Of a DNA stretch of 64,000 nucleotides, positions 63,514 through 64,000 are shown in pieces (the stretch's first letter is position 1; every line of letters starts with the position of its first letter). Origin of the DNA: JADKAV01 sp963732355 (GTDB taxonomy: Bacteria > Actinomycetota > Actinomycetes > S36-B12 > UBA10799); NCBI GenBank assembly GCA_963732355.1, contig CAVSZD010000006.1, positions 124,001 to 188,000 of the forward strand, read 5' to 3'. The translations under genes and the position numbers were made by a program. Below the pieces are notes generated by a model, which ran no database searches, was not told the origin of the DNA, and worked only from the letters and a program-made list of their open reading frames with translations.

Positions 63514-64000
63514 ATGGGTGATGGGAGAGCGAACCCCCTGCCACGTGACCTGGAGGCCGTCGTCGGGCGACTCGTTGATGCACTCGCTGGCGCGATGGAC
63601 CTGTACGCCGTCTATCTCGGCGACGCCTTGGGCCTGTACCGGGCGCTGGACGGCACCGAGGAGTTGACCGCCAGCGAATTGGCCGAGCGGACTGGGGTGA
63701 TCCCCCGGTACGCCCGGGAGTGGTGTGAGGCACAGGCTGCCGGCGGCTGGCTGGAATGCCCGAACCCCGAAGACCCACCCGCCGCACGTCGATTCTCAAT
63801 GCCCGCCTCGGTTCGCGAGGCGCTGCTCGACCGGGACTCCCTGGCGTTCCTGGCACCCTCGGTACGGTGCACGATGGTCGCCGGGAGGGCGCTACCGGCG
63901 CTGATCGACACCTACCGCGGTGAACGCACATTCGGGTGGGAGGACCACGGCCCCGAGATGCGCCACGGCCAGGCCGAGGCTAACCGGCCCATCTTCCGCA
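63514..64000 (+). CDS. Class I SAM-dependent methyltransferase, 5' part
   Basis: 162 codons are inside the window; the gene continues past the right edge. The N-terminus LVDALAGAMDLYAVYLGDALG and ELTASELAERTGVIPRYAREW form the winged-helix dimerisation domain that precedes the catalytic domain in many actinobacterial methyltransferases. The SAM-binding motif GxGxG is not yet reached. ATG 63514 is chosen for the reading frame; another ATG at 63521 is out of frame. Confidence 0.8.
   Translation, partial: MGDGRANPLPRDLEAVVGRLVDALAGAMDLYAVYLGDALGLYRALDGTEELTASELAERTGVIPRYAREWCEAQAAGGWLECPNPEDPPAARRFSMPASVREALLDRDSLAFLAPSVRCTMVAGRALPALIDTYRGERTFGWEDHGPEMRHGQAEANRPIFR

Overview
The window reads as chromosomal DNA of a high-GC actinobacterium. 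GC is high throughout, many starts are GTG or TTG, adjacent genes often overlap as ATGA, and several families are typical of Actinobacteria: DUF3097, DUF485 paired with ActP, DUF3558-like and META lipoproteins, WS/DGAT acyltransferase and an Arr-type protein. No rRNA, tRNA, CRISPR array, transposase, integrase or phage gene was seen. Genus cannot be assigned from the sequence alone.

Layout. 0-3.7 kb: a LytS/LytTR two-component pair running into a small membrane protein and a sodium/solute symporter cut by the left edge. 3.8-6.7 kb: a secreted protein, a tandem-repeat array, and a HIT-HNH gene pair. 6.8-10.8 kb: acetate module acs, actP and DUF485. 11-15.8 kb: a SHOCT protein, a P-type ATPase and a PPK2-type polyphosphate kinase. 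16-22.6 kb: one giant secreted vWA/prealbumin/DUF11 protein. 22.8-31.2 kb: lipoproteins, a PAS-GGDEF-EAL protein, two alpha/beta hydrolases, a polysaccharide deacetylase, a Gfo/Idh/MocA oxidoreductase and a ZIP transporter. 31.3-37.2 kb: a second repeat array, a VOC protein, aldehyde dehydrogenase, WS/DGAT, DUF3097, rsgA and a Cys-rich protein. 37.5-44.2 kb: an apparently inactive serine-hydrolase homologue, a secreted protein with a collagen-like stub, a NarL/NarX-type pair, and a secreted 11-residue-repeat helical protein. 44.5-48 kb: TetR plus a molybdopterin oxidoreductase, and arr. 48-52 kb: an intact serine hydrolase, a LOR protein and a secreted protein. 52-60.8 kb: a damaged zone with a frameshifted PLP decarboxylase, a DUF6398-like gene, a truncated FtsX-type permease, a frameshifted Ig/PQQ surface protein and a HEPN remnant. 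60.8-64 kb: an FAD oxidoreductase, an SDR, a cupin behind a possible iron box, and a methyltransferase cut by the right edge.

How the genes connect. Both ends of the first 11 kb handle small carboxylates: a sensor pair with a symporter, then actP-acs for acetate uptake and activation. A large share of the remaining genes encode secreted or surface proteins.

The most distinctive feature is non-coding. Three families of structured intergenic repeats occur: a 68-bp hairpin with nine copies of exactly the same length, a ~112-bp nested palindrome with four copies, and a tandem-array element whose core is shared by two arrays 26 kb apart with different periods (70 and 82 bp). About nine single-base frame breaks lie in otherwise conserved genes, seven of them between 52.7 and 59.4 kb. 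These are either local decay or base-calling errors.
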